Positions 16,547 through 25,800 of a stretch of DNA of 41,015 nt are shown here, in pieces (position 1 is the stretch's first letter; each line of letters begins with the position of its first letter). This DNA is from an uncultured Oscillospiraceae bacterium (GTDB taxonomy: Bacteria; Bacillota; Clostridia; Oscillospirales; Acutalibacteraceae). The notes under the pieces were generated by a model. That model saw nothing but the letters and a program-made list of their open reading frames with translations, did not search any database and was not told the DNA's origin. The stretch spans positions 1 through 41,015 of the forward strand of contig UQLR01000018.1 of assembly GCA_900541975.1 (NCBI GenBank). Reading direction: 5' to 3'. Made by a program: the position numbers and the translations under genes.

Positions 16547-17723
16547 AAAGATCCTCCCCTCTGTAGCGGGCAATAGCGGCTACATCCTTGTCGCCCCTGC
16601 CTGAAAGGTTGACGACTATAATTTGGTCGCGCCGCATTGCGGGGGCAATCTTTTGCGCATATGCAACGGCGTGCGCACTTTCAATAGCGGGAATAATGCC
16701 TTCTGTTTTAGAAAGGTATTCAAATGCCTGAATCGCTTCTTGATCTGTAATCGGAACGTATTGCGCGCGCTGTGTGTCGTGCAGAAAGGCGTGTTCCGGC
16801 CCGATGCCGGGGTAGTCGAGCCCTGCAGATATAGAATACACCGGTGCGATCTGTCCGTCTGAGTCCTGGCAGAAATAGGATTTCATACCATGAAAAATAC
16901 CGACGGAACCGTTTGCAATAGTAGCGGCGTTTTGAGGCGTTTCCACACCCAGGCCGGCCGCCTCGCAGCCAATCAGCGCTACGCTTTTGTCGTCTATAAA
17001 TTCATAAAACGCACCCATGGCGTTGCTCCCGCCGCCTACACAGGCAACAACCATATCCGGCAGCCGTCCCTCCAGCTGCTGCAACTGCGTTTTGATTTCT
17101 TTTCCAATGACGCTTTGAAAATCACGCACGATGGTGGGGAATGGATGCGGCCCCATAACCGAGCCCAGCACATAATGTGTGTCGTGTACCCGAAGGGTCC
17201 ATTCGCGAAGCGTTTCGTTGACCGCATCTTTCAAAGTTTGCGTACCGCTTGTCACAGGGTGGACCTTTGCGCCAAGCAAACGCATACGGTATACATTAAG
17301 CGCCTGCCGCTTTGTATCTTCCAGCCCCATGTATATTTCACAGTCCATTCCCATTAGCGCGGCAACGGTTGCTGTGGCAACGCCATGCTGTCCGGCGCCG
17401 GTTTCTGCAATAACCCTTCTTTTTCCCATTTTTCTGGCCAGCAATACCTGCCCTAAAACATTGTTAATTTTATGCGAGCCGGTATGATTGAGGTCTTCCC
17501 GCTTTAAGTAAATTTTCGCACCGCCCAGGTCTTTGGTCATTTTTTCCGCATAATATAAAAGCGAGGGCCTGCCCGCGTAATCTTTCAACAACGAATGCAA
17601 CTGTGCAACAAACACAGGGTCTTTGCCATAGCGTGCATACGCCGTTTCCAGCTCATGCACGGCAGCCATCAAGGTTTCTGGAATAAACTGCCCGCCGTGT
17701 ATACCAAATTTACCGTTGTTCAT
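16539..17723 (-). CDS. trpB: Tryptophan synthase beta subunit
   Basis: 394 residues, the usual length. ATG 17723 overlaps the trpF end by 14 bases, with GTGAGGAGG inside trpF as RBS. PLP-dependent enzyme that joins indole and serine. The PLP lysine is in [15 protein letters not shown]. Other signatures: [10 protein letters not shown] at the N-terminus, [28 protein letters not shown] (phosphate cradle) and [10 protein letters not shown] at the C-terminus. This is the classical TrpB1 type that pairs with TrpA. Confidence 0.98.
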   Translation of the reverse strand: MNNGKFGIHGGQFIPETLMAAVHELETAYARYGKDPVFVAQLHSLLKDYAGRPSLLYYAEKMTKDLGGAKIYLKREDLNHTGSHKINNVLGQVLLARKMGKRRVIAETGAGQHGVATATVAALMGMDCEIYMGLEDTKRQALNVYRMRLLGAKVHPVTSGTQTLKDAVNETLREWTLRVHDTHYVLGSVMGPHPFPTIVRDFQSVIGKEIKTQLQQLEGRLPDMVVACVGGGSNAMGAFYEFIDDKSVALIGCEAAGLGVETPQNAATIANGSVGIFHGMKSYFCQDSDGQIAPVYSISAGLDYPGIGPEHAFLHDTQRAQYVPITDQEAIQAFEYLSKTEGIIPAIESAHAVAYAQKIAPAMRRDQIIVVNLSGRGDKDVAAIARYRGEDLYE

Positions 17724-18339
17724 GTTCTGTCCTCCTCACGAAACGAATAATTTCCTTTATTTTTTCAGGATCTTTTTTTCCGTTTGTTTCCACGCCGCTG
17801 CTGACGTCCACACCGTAGGGGAAAACCGTCTGTACAGCCTGTACGATACAGTCGCTATTTAAGCCGCCCGCCAGAAAAAACGGTTTTGTACAGCGCGGTG
17901 GAATAATCCCCCAGTTAAATCGCGCACCGGTACCGCCATAGCTTTTTACATGGTAGGTATCAAAAAGCAAAAAATCACAGGGAAGCGCCTGCGCCTGCAA
18001 AATGTCGGCCTGGCGCCGTACGCGGATTGCCTTAATCACAGGGCTCCCCGTCTTTTCTTTAATCTGCGCAATATAGGAAGCGTCTTCATCCCCATGCAAT
18101 TGAATCCAGTCGATTACGCCGGTTTCTGTCAAAGAGCAAATTGTATCGACGGGTTCGTTTACAAAAACGCCAATGGCCAGAATATTTTTGGAAAGGTTTT
18201 TCTTCAGTAAAGCCGCCTGTTTTATTTGCACCTGCCTTTTGCTTTGCGAAAATACAAAACCCGCAAAATCCGGCTGATACAGATTGACCGCCGCAATATC
18301 TTCCAGGCTGCGCAGGCCGCAGATTTTAATTTTACTCAT
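17710..18339 (-). CDS. trpF: Phosphoribosylanthranilate isomerase
   Basis: 209 residues. ATG 18339 overlaps the trpC stop in an ATGA, so translation is coupled. TIM-barrel enzyme turning phosphoribosylanthranilate into CdRP. Signatures: [12 protein letters not shown] with the catalytic Cys, [29 protein letters not shown] with the catalytic Asp, and [11 protein letters not shown] near the C-terminal phosphate site, then [10 protein letters not shown]. Separate trpF and trpC genes, not fused as in enterobacteria. Confidence 0.97.
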   Translation of the reverse strand: MSKIKICGLRSLEDIAAVNLYQPDFAGFVFSQSKRQVQIKQAALLKKNLSKNILAIGVFVNEPVDTICSLTETGVIDWIQLHGDEDASYIAQIKEKTGSPVIKAIRVRRQADILQAQALPCDFLLFDTYHVKSYGGTGARFNWGIIPPRCTKPFFLAGGLNSDCIVQAVQTVFPYGVDVSSGVETNGKKDPEKIKEIIRFVRRTEHEQR

Positions 18340-19121
18340 AACGGCCCTCCATTCAGTGCGGCAAGGGCTGCTTTTTTATTTTCACTGCGCATAAGCGTTT
18401 CACCAATTAAAATACCATCAACGTGTGCCCGGCGCAGGGCGTTTATATCGTCTGGCGTTTGAACGCCGCTTTCTGCAACAAATAATACTTCTTTTGGGAT
18501 AAGGCTGCGCAGTGTCAGACAGGTTTGCAGATCCACCTTAAAGGTTTGCAGGTCGCGGTTATTAATTCCTATAATACGTGCGCCAGCCTTCAGGGCGGTT
18601 TTTACCTGCGGCGGCGTATGCGCTTCCACCAGTGCCGAAAGGCCAAGTTCCGAGCAAAGGCGTATACCTGCTTTCAGCGCCGCATAGTCCAGCAATGCGC
18701 ATATAAGAAGTACGGCTTGTGCGCCCAATACCTTTGCCTGGAAGATCTGGTAAGAGTCTAAAACAAAATCTTTTCGCAAAACAGGGACGGAAACAACCCT
18801 GTGAATTTCCTGCAGGTACAGATCGCTCCCCAGGAAAAACTGCGGCTCGGTTAAAACGGAAATTGCGCCCGCACCGGCATGCTCATATTCCTTTGCAATA
18901 GAAAGATAAGGAAAGTCCTTTGCAATCAGTCCTTTGGAGGGGGAAGCCTTTTTTATTTCGCAAATATATGTGATCCCCTGCTTTTGCAGAGCTTTTTCAA
19001 ATGGAAAACCAGTGTTGCAGGGGAGCGCTCTCGCAGCTGCTTCCATTTTTTCCGGGGACAGCTGTTTTTTTTCATTTTCTATACGCATTTTTGTAGCGCG
19101 TGCGATTGTGTCAAGTATCAT
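18336..19121 (-). CDS. trpC: Indole-3-glycerol phosphate synthase
   Basis: 261 residues; ATG 19121 overlaps the trpD stop in ATGA. Catalyses ring closure of CdRP to indole-3-glycerol phosphate. Signatures: YICEIKKASPSKG (catalytic Lys), ISVLTEPQFFLGS, VPVLRKDFVLD, LVEAHT, IGINNRDL and FVAESGVQT with the phosphate-binding ILIGETLMR. Full length, no anomalies. Confidence 0.97.
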   Translation of the reverse strand: MILDTIARATKMRIENEKKQLSPEKMEAAARALPCNTGFPFEKALQKQGITYICEIKKASPSKGLIAKDFPYLSIAKEYEHAGAGAISVLTEPQFFLGSDLYLQEIHRVVSVPVLRKDFVLDSYQIFQAKVLGAQAVLLICALLDYAALKAGIRLCSELGLSALVEAHTPPQVKTALKAGARIIGINNRDLQTFKVDLQTCLTLRSLIPKEVLFVAESGVQTPDDINALRRAHVDGILIGETLMRSENKKAALAALNGGPL

Positions 19122-20155
19122 AGCTTTTCCCTCACATTTAAGCCGCGGACGCGGTTTGTCGCTCGGATAAAATCCTGCATTTTCTTATAAGCGCTTCCGT
19201 CTGTAAGCGCCTTTTTTGCAAGCGTTATTCCATCCGCAATGCTTTTGCATTTATCTGCCAGGTACAGCACCACCGCGGCATTTAACGCAATAATATCGCT
19301 TTTCGGTCCTTTTTCGCCGCTTAGCACACGCTTTGCAATTTCTGCATTTTCCACGGCGCCCCCGCCTGTCAGTTGTGTACGTGAACAAAAGGAAAAGCCA
19401 AACGTACGCGGGTCAAGCGTGTAGCTTTTAAGCGTATCGCCATCTATTTCGCAAACAGCCGTTTTATCCGACATTGAAATTTCATCTAAGCCGTCCAGTC
19501 CGTGCACAACCATGCCGCGCCGCACGCCAAGGTTAAAAAGCACCTGGGCAATCGGCCTTACGAGGCTTTTGTCGTATACGCCGATCAAATTAATATCTGC
19601 GGCAGCCGGATTTGCAAGCGGTCCAAGCACATTGAAAATTGTGCGAGTTCCAAGTTCCTTGCGGACAGGAGCGGCATATTTCATAGAAGCATGGTATACC
19701 TGCGCAAACATAAAACACAGGCCGCTTTCCTTTAAAACGGTTTCGTTTTCCAAAGGAGAAAGCATAAGCTGCGCGCCGAGCGCTTCTAGAAGATCGGCCG
19801 CGCCGCATTTACTGGAAACGCTGCGGTTGCCGTGCTTTGCAACCGGCATGCCACAGGCGGCAATTACAAAACAGGACACAGTGGAAATATTAAAGGTATA
19901 AGCTTCGTCGCCGCCGGTACCAACAATTTCCGCCACCGGGAAATTGTGTCGGAGCCGGGCGCCTTTTTCACGCATGGCCATGGCGCAGGCGGTGATTTCT
20001 TCCGGCGTTTCGCCCTTCATGCGCAGCGCCGTAAGAAAAGAGGCAATTTGCGCATTTGTCGCCCTGCCGCTCATAATTTCATCCATGACTTCCTTGGTCA
20101 TTGTAAAGCTTAAATTTTGTTTTTGTATGGCAGTCTGTATGGCTTGTTGAATCAT
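19118..20155 (-). CDS. trpD: Anthranilate phosphoribosyltransferase
   Basis: 345 residues from ATG 20155 (MIQQAIQTAI), which fits the family start and a GGAAAGG 11 bases upstream; an ATG three codons earlier is only two bases from that RBS. Transfers phosphoribose to anthranilate. Signatures: the helical N-terminal DEIMSGRATNAQIASFLTALRMKG, PRPP-binding IVGTGGDEAYTFNIST, AKHGNRSVSSKCGAADLLEALG, FNVLGPLANP and VVHGLDGLDEIS. It is separate from trpG; about 48 bases lie between them. Confidence 0.97.
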   Translation of the reverse strand: MIQQAIQTAIQKQNLSFTMTKEVMDEIMSGRATNAQIASFLTALRMKGETPEEITACAMAMREKGARLRHNFPVAEIVGTGGDEAYTFNISTVSCFVIAACGMPVAKHGNRSVSSKCGAADLLEALGAQLMLSPLENETVLKESGLCFMFAQVYHASMKYAAPVRKELGTRTIFNVLGPLANPAAADINLIGVYDKSLVRPIAQVLFNLGVRRGMVVHGLDGLDEISMSDKTAVCEIDGDTLKSYTLDPRTFGFSFCSRTQLTGGGAVENAEIAKRVLSGEKGPKSDIIALNAAVVLYLADKCKSIADGITLAKKALTDGSAYKKMQDFIRATNRVRGLNVREKL

Positions 20156-20203
20156 TTTTCTCATATCCTTTCCAAAACGTTGGTATAATAAAATTTTTTC
20201 ATT

Positions 20204-20770
20204 TTATAAAGAGAGAAAGCTTTGCATAATCTGTCCGCCGCAGGAGGTCAGGATGGATTCGGGATGGAATTGCAGGCCGTATGTGGGGTGTTTTTTGTGC
20301 TGTACGGCCATAACGGTGCCGTCAGAGTCAAAAGCCGTAGCCATAAGCGGAGGGTGTAAGCTTTCAGCTTCGGCGGCCAGCGAATGGTAACGTGCAACCT
20401 CTGTCTTTGTCGGCAAGCCTTTAAAAAGCCTGCAGGCAGGGTCAAGCTTGACAACGCTTTGCTTGCCGTGCATAAGCACATTTGCATGAACAATTCTACA
20501 CCCAAAGGCCTGGCAAATTGCCTGATGCCCCAGGCAAATTCCCAAAATGGGGATGCGGCCTGTAAAGGCTGAAATTACATCTATGCAGATGCCTGCCTGT
20601 TCCGGGCGGCCGGGGCCTGGGGAAAGAATCATATGGGAGGGGTGCATTCCTTCCAGCTCTTTTATGGTAACGGCGTCGTTGCGTATAACACGCACGCCTG
20701 GCTTGATCTGTTCTGCCAGCTGGACCAGGTTGTAGGAAAAGCTGTCGTAATTGTCGATCAGTACAATCAT
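20204..20770 (-). CDS. trpG: Anthranilate synthase glutamine amidotransferase subunit
   Basis: 188 residues, a stand-alone class I amidotransferase that feeds ammonia to TrpE. The triad is complete: Cys79 in ILGICLGHQ, His169 and Glu171 in LQFHPES. The N-terminus IDNYDSFSYNLVQ and oxyanion LSPGPGRPEQAG are typical. ATG 20770 lies 13 bases after the trpE stop with AAGGAGG between. In some species the same subunit also serves folate synthesis (pabA); no pabB-like gene is seen here. Confidence 0.97.
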   Translation of the reverse strand: MIVLIDNYDSFSYNLVQLAEQIKPGVRVIRNDAVTIKELEGMHPSHMILSPGPGRPEQAGICIDVISAFTGRIPILGICLGHQAICQAFGCRIVHANVLMHGKQSVVKLDPACRLFKGLPTKTEVARYHSLAAEAESLHPPLMATAFDSDGTVMAVQHKKHPTYGLQFHPESILTSCGGQIMQSFLSL

Positions 20771-20783
20771 ACCTTTTCCTCCT

Positions 20784-22244
20784 TCAATATCTGTCTACGT
20801 CTGCGGCGCAGCGCACCGCGTCCATAACTGCTTTTGCTTTTTGAAAACTTTCTGCATATTCGTTTTCCGCAATACTGTCGGCAACAATGCCTGCACCGGC
20901 CTGTACATATACCCGGCCTTTATCCCTGACCGCCATACGGATGGCAATGCAGGTATCCATATTTCCTCCAAAGTCCACATATCCAATCGCGCCGCCGTAA
21001 ACACCTCTTGCGTGCGGTTCCAGCGTGTTTATAATTTCGCATGCGCGGATTTTTGGTGCGCCGGACAGTGTGCCGGCCGGCAACAGCGCTTCTATGGCGT
21101 TAAATGCGTCGAAACGGCTGCAAAGCTCTCCCTGTACTTCCGAGCATATATGCATGATTTTAGAATATTTGTGGATTTGCATATACTCTGTAACTTGAAC
21201 AGAGCCTGTTTTTGCAATTTTCCCAATATCATTTCTTCCCAGATCAACAAGCATATTGTGTTCCGCAAGTTCTTTTTCATCTTGTAAAAGCTCTGCTTCC
21301 AACGCATGGTCTTCCTCCTCGGAAACACCTCTGGGCCTGGACCCGGCGATGGGAAAGGTGGAAAGCCTGCCATCTTTTAGACGGATAAGCGTTTCAGGAG
21401 AGGTGCTTATGATTTCACGGCCGTTTATGGAAAGATAAACCATATAGGAGGAAGGATTTGTTGTGCGCAGAACCCGGTAAGCGTTTAAAAGGCTGCCCTC
21501 ATAGGGTGCTTCGAAACGGCGGGAAATCACCGCCTGGAAAATGTCGCCGTCATATATGTGCCTTTTGGTTTTTTCAATCATGGCACGGTATTGCTCAAAG
21601 GATACGCCGCAGGTGAACTGTACGTCTTTCGGCGTGTGCAATATGGGAGAGGGAGAAGACTCTGTAATCAGATCAATCATACGCTGTATATCGTCAAGCG
21701 CCTTCTCATACTGGGCGGTCAAATCGTCTGTTTTCATGTTGGCGATGACGGTAATCTTTTGTTTTAAATGGTCGTAGGCAATCACCTTGTCGGCCAGCAG
21801 CAGGTCGAAATCATTGCAGTCGCCGCTTTGCAGTTTTAAAGCGGGCTCGCTGTAGGTGATCATATGATAACCATAATAACCTACCAGGCCGCCGGTGAAA
21901 GGCGGTATATGATCAAGCTGCGGTGATTGATAGCGCTGCATATACTCGCGCAAAACCTCCAGAGGACGCAACGTTTTAAGGACGGCCGCGCCTTCGCCTT
22001 CAATGGTCACGACCGAATCCTTGCAGTAAATGCGCGCTTTGGGGTCAAAGCCCAAAAAAGAGTAACGCGCCCATTTTTCACCGCCCTCTATGCTTTCCAG
22101 AAGAAAAGCGTCCTTTTTATAACGTACAATTCTTCTTAAAAGTGTAATAGGTGTGGCAAGATCTGCGTAAATTTCCTTGCATATTGGAATTACACTGTAA
22201 TCTTTTGCAAATTTTTTAACTTCCTCAAAGCTTGGCGTGACCAT
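20784..22244 (-). CDS. trpE: Anthranilate synthase component I
   Basis: 486 residues. ATG 22244 (MVTPSFEEV) is chosen because AAAGGGTG lies 6-7 bases upstream; a GTG three codons earlier overlaps that RBS. Converts chorismate to anthranilate with TrpG. The feedback site LLESIEGGEKWARYSF (LLES at 48-51) is intact, so tryptophan inhibition is expected. The chorismate-binding half shows DIFQAVISRRFEAPYEG, SPETLIRL, TFPIAGSRPRG, HNMLVDLGRNDIG and FNAIEALLPAGTLSGAPKIRACEII. First gene of the operon, controlled by a T-box leader. Confidence 0.98.
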   Translation of the reverse strand: MVTPSFEEVKKFAKDYSVIPICKEIYADLATPITLLRRIVRYKKDAFLLESIEGGEKWARYSFLGFDPKARIYCKDSVVTIEGEGAAVLKTLRPLEVLREYMQRYQSPQLDHIPPFTGGLVGYYGYHMITYSEPALKLQSGDCNDFDLLLADKVIAYDHLKQKITVIANMKTDDLTAQYEKALDDIQRMIDLITESSPSPILHTPKDVQFTCGVSFEQYRAMIEKTKRHIYDGDIFQAVISRRFEAPYEGSLLNAYRVLRTTNPSSYMVYLSINGREIISTSPETLIRLKDGRLSTFPIAGSRPRGVSEEEDHALEAELLQDEKELAEHNMLVDLGRNDIGKIAKTGSVQVTEYMQIHKYSKIMHICSEVQGELCSRFDAFNAIEALLPAGTLSGAPKIRACEIINTLEPHARGVYGGAIGYVDFGGNMDTCIAIRMAVRDKGRVYVQAGAGIVADSIAENEYAESFQKAKAVMDAVRCAADVDRY

Positions 22245-22289
22245 GTTTTTCACCCTTTCTGTTTGTTTTTATGGTAAGGACGGTAGCAG

Positions 22290-22580
22290 AAATAAAAAAA
22301 GCTTTTGTCCCAAAACAGGGACAAAAGCTTATACTTCTGCGGTACCACCCAAATTGACGATAAATCGCCCGCCTTTACGTACTAACATACGCTCCTTACT
22401 GATAACGGCAAAGGAATTTGCCCGTCAGCGCCTACTGCGGAAAATCCGTTTCGGGCTGCCCTCGCAAGTCCATTCAAAAAAACTGCGCTGCCGTGCTCGC
22501 ACCAGCCGACGGCTCTCTGAAAGCGTTTTGGTCTTTTTTACTACTCTTGCTCAACGGTTTTACTATATAAAATTGTTTTT
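22290..22580 (-). promoter_or_regulatory. T-box leader (tRNA-Trp sensing) of the trp operon
   Basis: Read on the minus strand, the conserved T-box GGTGGTACCGC lies at 22349-22339, the segment that pairs with the uncharged tRNA acceptor end. Upstream is a long stem I region (from about 22565) with the sequence GAATGGACTTGC; the UGG at 22472-22470, in a GAA-UGG-A context, is the expected specifier codon for tRNA-Trp. Downstream is a strong terminator (22330-22294). The layout matches the T-box family: with uncharged tRNA-Trp the antiterminator forms and trpE is transcribed. Only tandem elements are absent; one T-box is seen. Confidence 0.94.
22294..22330 (-). terminator. T-box regulated terminator
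   Basis: AAGCTTTTGTCCC and GGGACAAAAGCTT pair perfectly over 13 bases around TGTTTT (minus strand), followed by TTTTTT. It lies just after the T-box sequence, so it is the conditional terminator. Confidence 0.95.
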
Positions 22581-22609
22581 AGTATACATCTGAAAAAACA
22601 GATTGTCAA
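22581..22609 (-). promoter_or_regulatory. Sigma-A-type promoter of the trp operon
   Basis: Minus strand: TTGACA (22609-22604), 17-base spacer, TATACT (22586-22581). It lies directly upstream of the T-box stem I, giving a leader of about 330 bases before trpE. Confidence 0.85.
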
Positions 22610-22679
22610 CATTTTTTTATTTTATTCTATTGTAAGCGTGTTGCATACAAAAAGTGCATAAAAAGTTTTAAGGAATCTA

Positions 22680-22709
22680 TTGGCAGACGTGGGTGTTATA
22701 CGCTATAAT
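22680..22709 (+). promoter_or_regulatory. Promoter of the protease/DUF3089 gene
   Basis: TTGGCA (22680-22685), 18-base spacer, TATAAT (22704-22709), about 90 bases before the start at 22801. It is divergent from the trp promoter. Confidence 0.7.
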
Positions 22710-22800
22710 TTTATTGCAGAAATGATACAAATTTTACGCAAAGGAAAATTTGGCAAGCACAAAAACGGCAGGGGCTTCCACCCCGCAAAAGGAGAAAAAT

Positions 22801-25800
22801 ATGCAGTATACAAAAAAATGGATTGGTTTTTGCCTGGCGCTTATTATGCTGGCTGGCGTCAGTTTTTCAACAGAGCTTACGGCCGGCGCGCAGGAAAACG
22901 CCCCCGGGCTTTCTGTTGCAGATGAAGTGCTGGACAGCGCATATACGCTGGTGGTAGAGGACGATGCTTCTGAAAGCGGGCTTTTACGCGCCGGCTTTGA
23001 AAACAAATACGGGCAGCAGCTGGATCCTGCAAAGGATGCGCCGGTGAAAACAGACGGTGCACAAACACTGCCGGCACAGTTTGACCTGCGCGAGCAAAAC
23101 AGGGTAAGCGCAGTACGTGACCAGGGTACAGAGGGCCAGTGCTGGGCCTTTGCATGCGACGCGGCACTGGAATCGAATATTCTTTCAAACAGTGAACTGC
23201 AAACCGATTTAACAGATGTTTTAGGGGAAAGTGCGTTAACCTTTGCACCTGCGCATACCTCCTGGTTTGCATTTACAGAGCCTGCAGACATGCAAAGCGG
23301 TACCTGCGGCGATTACATTTATGCTCCTCAAAAAGGTTCTGACGGGGGCTTTTCCTATTGGTTTGCCTCAGCTATAGCGGGCGGAAGCGGATTGCAGCTG
23401 GAGGTCAACACGCCCTATGAAAACTGGCAGTACGGTTTTTCAGAAGCAGAACGGGATGTTTCCTATTACCATCTGGATACGTTTAATCTGCTCGAACGCA
23501 TTTCCGGAGAGGAACGCAATATTGTAAAAGGCTGGGTTTATGAGGACGGCGCGGTAAACGTATCGTATTATTCTGAGTCGTCGCTTTATTACAACACGGG
23601 CGATCCGCAAGCGCAAACAGCCTATTATCAGAATACAAGAGACGACATTAACCATTCGGTTGCAATTGTAGGATGGGACGACGGTTTTTCAAAAGAAAAT
23701 TTTAATCCGGATTGCATGCCGCCCGGGGACGGCGCCTGGCTTATTAAAAACAGCTGGGGAGAAGGGATGTTTGACCAGGGTTATTTCTGGCTGTCTTATT
23801 ATGACCCCTCTTTGCAGGATTTTTCGCAGTTCCAGGCCGAAACAGCAGACAGTTGGGATTACAATTACCAATATGACGGCGTTGGTGGGAACAGTCTGCT
23901 GGCAGTCGAAGAAGCGGCCAACATTTTTACGGCTCCAAGGGACCAGTTGTTAAATCAGGTGGGATTCTGGACAGCTGAAAATGAGGTTGACTACCAGCTT
24001 TCCATTTATCTTCTTAACGATGGTTATCAAACGCCGCGCGAAGGGCAGCGTCTTCTTTTGCAAAGCGGCAATATAGACCTGCCCGGGTATCACACGGTAG
24101 ATTTAAAGCAGCCGCTGGCTGTTTCACAGGGGCAGCGCTTCAGCGTGGTGCTTTCCCTTAAAAACGCTGCCGGAGAGAATGCATTAATGACCATGGAAGG
24201 CGAATTTGGCGACAACAGATATGTTTTTTCCAGCAGGGAAGGGGAAAGTTTTATCTATGTCCAGTCCACCACCGGGATTCCATACTGGCAGGACCTGTAT
24301 GCGCTTTCCGGCTATGGAAACGTATGTATAAAGGCCATGGCGAAGGAGGCGGACGAACAGGTAGATAAGGCCGGTTTGGCACAGCTGCTCCAAACAGCCA
24401 AAAACATTAAAACGGACAATTTGCCGCAGGATATTAAAGAACAGCTTGCAAGACAGCTTGTCTTGACGGAAAATGTGTTGCGCAACGAAAGCGTGCCACG
24501 TTATATGGTGGAAAACGCAAAAAAAATGCTGCAAAGCGTGTTTGAAAGTATAGACGCCATAGACCTGTCTATTTCTTCAGCAAACGATTTTGCGGCTTTG
24601 GCGGCGGCTGTACAGACGCTGAATTTCCGTGCGCGGAACGTGTATCTGACGGACGATATCGTGTTTAACACGCCGGAGATGTTTACATACGACGAAAACG
24701 GGAATATCCTTTCGGCAAAAAGCGGCGCGCAGAAAATTGCGGTGCTTGGAGCAGATAGAGCCTTTTGCGCCAATTTTGACGGGCGGGGTCATACAATTTC
24801 CGGCTTTTATACAGAAGGCTCCAGCCAGGCCGGCATTTTTTCGGAATTACAAGATGTAACCGTGAAAAACTTAACGGTAAAAGACAGTTTGATCATCGGT
24901 AGCGGTGCCTGCGGCGGGATTGCAGGCATATTGTGGGGGGATTCTTCCATTGAAAACTGTCATGTGGAAAATGTGACGGTCCGCGCTGTTTCGGGAGAAG
25001 TCGATTTTGCCATAAATACCGGCGGTCTGGCAGGCGCTGTTTTTGCACCCGGGACGATATACGGCTGCTCTGTTAAAAATGCAAATATTCAGGGCAACGA
25101 AAGCGTAGGAGGATTTTCCGGAAGTGTGGATACAGCCAGCGTGCAGAATTGTACCATACAAGACAGCCTGATTGCAGGGAGCAATTATGTGGGGCTTTGG
25201 TCGGGCTCTCCGACAGCGGACGAACCTGGTAATTCCTTGGTATGGGTAAAAACCGTTGGGGAAGGAAAGCTTTCCATTACGCTGGACACGCAGCGGCGGG
25301 AAGCGTATGTACAAAATCTTTCCAATCAGATACTGCTGGAGCTGACCTCCCGGCAGGCGGATGTAACGTATGATAATGAAAGGGAACGCTATGTCTTCTC
25401 CATACCCAAAAGGAGTGTTATCCTGAACCCGGTTTTTGAAGAGCATTCTTTTGAAAGTGCAGAAATTGCCGCCACCTGTGACAGCGACGCCTGTACGCTT
25501 TATACCTGCAAAAACTGTGGTTATCAGTACAGGGAAGAAAAACCGTATACGGCGCTTGTGCACATATGGGAGCCGTGGCAGATCGTACGGGAGGCTACCC
25601 TGCAGGATGAAGGGCTGAAAACCAGAGTTTGCAGCGACTGTGGGGAAGTACAGGAAAAGACATTGCCGGTCGTTGCATATATCATGGGTGATACAGACGG
25701 CGACAACGAGGTAACTACGAAGGATGTGCTCCTTTTACAAAAGTACCTGGCCAACCTGGCGCAGCTGGAAGGCGACCGGCTTATGGCCGCGGATATAGAC

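Noticed and set aside
16623..20150. Long frames opposite the trp operon (for example 16890-17357, 19512-19901)
   Set aside because: They are antisense shadows of well-conserved trp genes, with no RBS and no recognisable domains.
20204..20770. trpG as pabA (folate) gene
   Set aside because: It lies between trpE and trpD in the operon, so tryptophan synthesis is the primary role; dual use cannot be excluded.
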